Assembly (NCBI GenBank): GCA_051294375.1
Contig: CM119266.1
Span: 9,556,538-9,620,537, forward strand
Length of the DNA: 64,000 nt
Source of the DNA: Paraspadella gotoi
Lineage: Eukaryota > Chaetognatha
Direction: 5' to 3'
Shown here: one piece after another, positions 62,238-64,000 of the stretch
How positions within the stretch are numbered: the stretch's first letter is position 1
Layout of the letters: every line of letters begins with the position of its first letter
Position numbers and translations under genes: made by a program
The notes under the pieces: generated by a model
Seen by the model: only the letters and a program-made list of their open reading frames with translations
Database searches by the model: none
What the model was told of the DNA's origin: nothing

Positions 62238-63042
62238 CTAATCGTCGCCGAGGTCGGGGTCTTTCTCTCCCGAGTCACTATCGTCGCGTTTAGTATCGGT
62301 GACGTCTACATGTTCGATTGTTTCGAAGGAACCATCGTTGGACCACACGGCCATCACGTGGATCTTAAACTCGGCCATCTGGCGTCCGAGCAACTTAAGC
62401 ACGCGTGCTTGTTCTGGTTTAAGAACGTCGCCGTTTGTGCAAACTTTGTGCTCCTTTGTCAGCGTCACCACGCCACGTTCGAGCTTGGTGGGCAAGCCCA
62501 GCCCGCGCAGTTGAGGCTCCATTGAGTGTGAAAATCCTTCCATGGGCCCGGCGGGAATCGTGACGTCCTCTTCGGCCAAGCAGCCAGTCCGAGCGAAATC
62601 CAAATCAGAGTAAGAGTCGAACCACGATACGACATCGTCCTTGGTAGAATTGGTGAAGAGCAACCCGCGTTGACCTTTGAGGCATCCGCTTACGCGGTGT
62701 AAACCGTCTTTGTATTCTTCCTCATCGGAATTGCCTAAAAACAATTGTGGTTTTTAAAGGTTTTTAAAGGGATTTATTTATATACTTTTTAAGCGGGAAA
62801 TAGACCTTACCCAACGCTAAAGCCATAACTTTGTTTTTCCCGAAGAAGAATTTGCTGTGACGCCATTCTTCGCGAACTTCCTTCAGTTTATTATTTCGCA
62901 TATTTTCCACTCTGACGACGAAGACTCGGGCGTATTTGTCCGCCGCATCTCTCACTTTTTTCACGACCTCCTGCTTCAATTCGAGCCCCTTTTTCGACGT
63001 TCTCGTCAGGGAGATCGTTTTTTCCCTTTTTGACTTGGGCAT
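62238..63042 (-). CDS. MRTO4: mRNA turnover protein 4 homologue (MRTO4)
   Basis: Two exons (63042-62811, 62734-62238) encode 242 residues, the usual length of the P0-like ribosome assembly factor. Segments are MPKSKREKTISLTRTSKKGL, NMRNNKLKEVREEWRHSKFF, and FFGKNKVMALALG, with PAGPMEGFSHSMEPQLRGLG and LERGVVTLTKEHKVC in the second half. It binds the 60S stalk site in the nucleolus and is replaced by the acidic P-protein P0 late in assembly. The C-terminal tail is acidic (DSGEKDPDLGDD). The start follows a splice acceptor by only 2 nt, so it probably receives its 5' end by splicing. Confidence 0.96.
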
Positions 63043-63044
63043 GG

Positions 63045-63057
63045 CTATAAAATAACC
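63045..63057 (-). promoter_or_regulatory. 3' splice acceptor two nucleotides before the MRTO4 ATG
   Basis: On the minus strand, gttattttatag is followed by CC and the ATG of MRTO4. The distance is too short for a normal cap-adjacent leader, so the 5' UTR must come from another exon, in cis or in trans. This is among the clearest cases in the window. Confidence 0.45.
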
Positions 63058-63298
63058 CTTTGAGTCTTAGAAAAAGAATCACAAGGGTAACTGAAAAGAA
63101 AAAGACCCATCAAAAACAATGCGAAGAAACAAACGTTACAAAATATATAACAAACGTCACAGTCGAAAAAAACACTAATGAATTATCTATGAAGTTTCCT
63201 TTCGAGCAGAAAGAAATGGAATGAGGGTGAGAAAAAAGAGGGAGGAACGATAGCGAAACGTCAAAACGTCGCTAAAAAGGAATTTCTGAGAAAAGCAG

Positions 63299-63630
63299 TT
63301 AGTCGGACTCTTCGATGATCTCGTCGTCCGAATCCGAGGCGCTTTCATCGAGATCCGAGGACAAATAGTACTGAAGAGGATTGGACCAGAGATCTTCTTT
63401 GATGGCCTGAACAAACGGAGTAAAGGTAGAATAAGGAATCGAAGAGTTTTTTTCCACTGTCGTCAACCAGGCTAAAAAGGTAAACGAACTTCGGCGATGT
63501 CGTCGTTGGAGGGATCATTGTTCTCCGCGAACCACGAGAAAAAGGATCGGTGGCTGACGGAGTTGCGTTTTTGCCCGACTCTATTCTGGATCGCTTTTTG
63601 CTTTTTGCAAAGATCGACGCCCGGAAGCCA
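63299..63630 (-). CDS. SET: SET/TAF-I histone chaperone, C-terminal exons (5' end off window)
   Basis: Two exons are clear (63630-63490, 63406-63299). They encode 47 and 35 residues: SVSHRSFFSWFAENNDP, then AIKEDLWSNPLQYYL and the acidic tail ending DEIIEESD. This matches the end of the SET NAP domain (FFTWF...PNPLQYYL). The tail is much shorter than the long acidic tail of vertebrate SET. The exons that encode the rest lie toward or beyond 64000. An in-frame link to the open frame at 63880-64000 was tried and did not keep phase. SET is a histone chaperone and phosphatase 2A inhibitor. Confidence 0.8.
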
Positions 63631-64000
63631 CTTGAAAGTGCACAAAATTAATACATTAATAGATAATTTCATGGAACAATACAGTTGCATAGTATAAAAA
63701 CATACAGAACCAAACAATGAAAATTGGCTTTATACATCTGGAGTTAAATCGCTTAAACAACGACATCGTTATTTCACAATAACCAGTTAACTAACTCTCT
63801 CCTCTAATAAATTATTTTCCATATTTTTCGTTAGGCCTTTCATAATTTGCAATAGAAGATAATAACCCTCACTAATCGATGCGAATGACCTCGGGTTGTG
63901 GGCAGCTCACAATTTTCGCCCGACGGACGGATGTTGACTTCGCGTTTAATTATCTGTTGGTTCGAGAGAAGAGGAACGATAACACGAAGAGAAAGGAAAT
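63631..64000. other. SET intron or window-end sequence, unresolved
   Basis: A stretch of 370 bp is left at the window end. An open frame on both strands at about 63880-64000 has coding-like GC (for example IIKREVNIRPSGENCELP on the minus strand). Phase does not fit the visible SET exon. The rest is AT-rich. Confidence 0.3.

Noticed and set aside
63880-63950. Upstream SET exon ending at ACCCGAG|gtcatt
   Set aside because: The frame resembling SET leaves one nucleotide, while the next exon TGGCTTCCG needs phase 0. The phase-0 frame contains a stop.

Overview
This is a gene-dense stretch of an animal nuclear genome. The genes have short introns (mostly about 40-150 bp, GT-AG) and clear metazoan orthologues: NCoR/SMRT with paired SANT domains, two ELAV/Hu RNA-binding proteins, a GTSF1-type piRNA-pathway protein, CHK1, BUB3, RNA polymerase II subunit RPB2, ribosomal proteins, and TMEM17. 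A compact-genome bilaterian, probably a protostome, fits best. The sequence alone does not place it further. All exon models below were built by hand from reading frame, splice dinucleotides and phase. Every multi-exon model closes in phase except the partial genes at 1290, 7859 and 63299.

Layout. Positions 1-7,350 are AT-rich and repeat-rich. They hold a duplicated GC-rich structured repeat (521-1249), a lineage-specific Pro/Lys/Gln/Glu-rich gene (1290-4137, +), and a 2.6-kb element bounded by inverted repeats (4443-7084) that contains a 1.03-kb tandem duplication and an 18-bp minisatellite. A small + strand gene (7365-7709) follows. Block 1 (7,859-28,441) is eleven consecutive minus-strand genes. 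In transcription order they are ALG10, ABCF3, DDX55, ELAV-like B, ELAV-like A, RPL9, RPL8, NAP1L, KNOP1, a long GTSF1-like gene, and the 5' part of HIBCH. A + strand island carries RNF11 (29055-30458) and possibly a small ORF (28592-28825). It is followed by about 3.3 kb of AT-rich sequence with another copy of the inverted-repeat element. Block 2 (33,760-64,000) is thirteen consecutive minus-strand genes: SET (5' end off-window), MRTO4, RPL22, BUB3, TMEM17, PIGP, RPS17, LAS1, an unknown 683-aa FLYWCH-like protein, a divergent myosin, CHK1, RPB2 and NCoR.

How the genes relate. Many encode growth and gene-expression functions: ribosomal proteins uL2, uL6, eS17 and eL22; ribosome assembly by MRTO4, DDX55 and LAS1, with KNOP1 as a nucleolar protein; ABCF3 in translation; RPB2 and NCoR in transcription; NAP1L and SET as histone chaperones. 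CHK1 and BUB3 are checkpoint proteins. The stop-to-start gaps inside the two runs are 12-650 nt with one exception near 1 kb. The TMEM17/PIGP gap is only 12 nt and in frame. Several start codons sit just after a pyrimidine-rich 3' splice acceptor with no obvious partner donor. Together these suggest operon-like transcription with spliced-leader addition, which is the most interesting hypothesis in the window. It is not proven by sequence alone.
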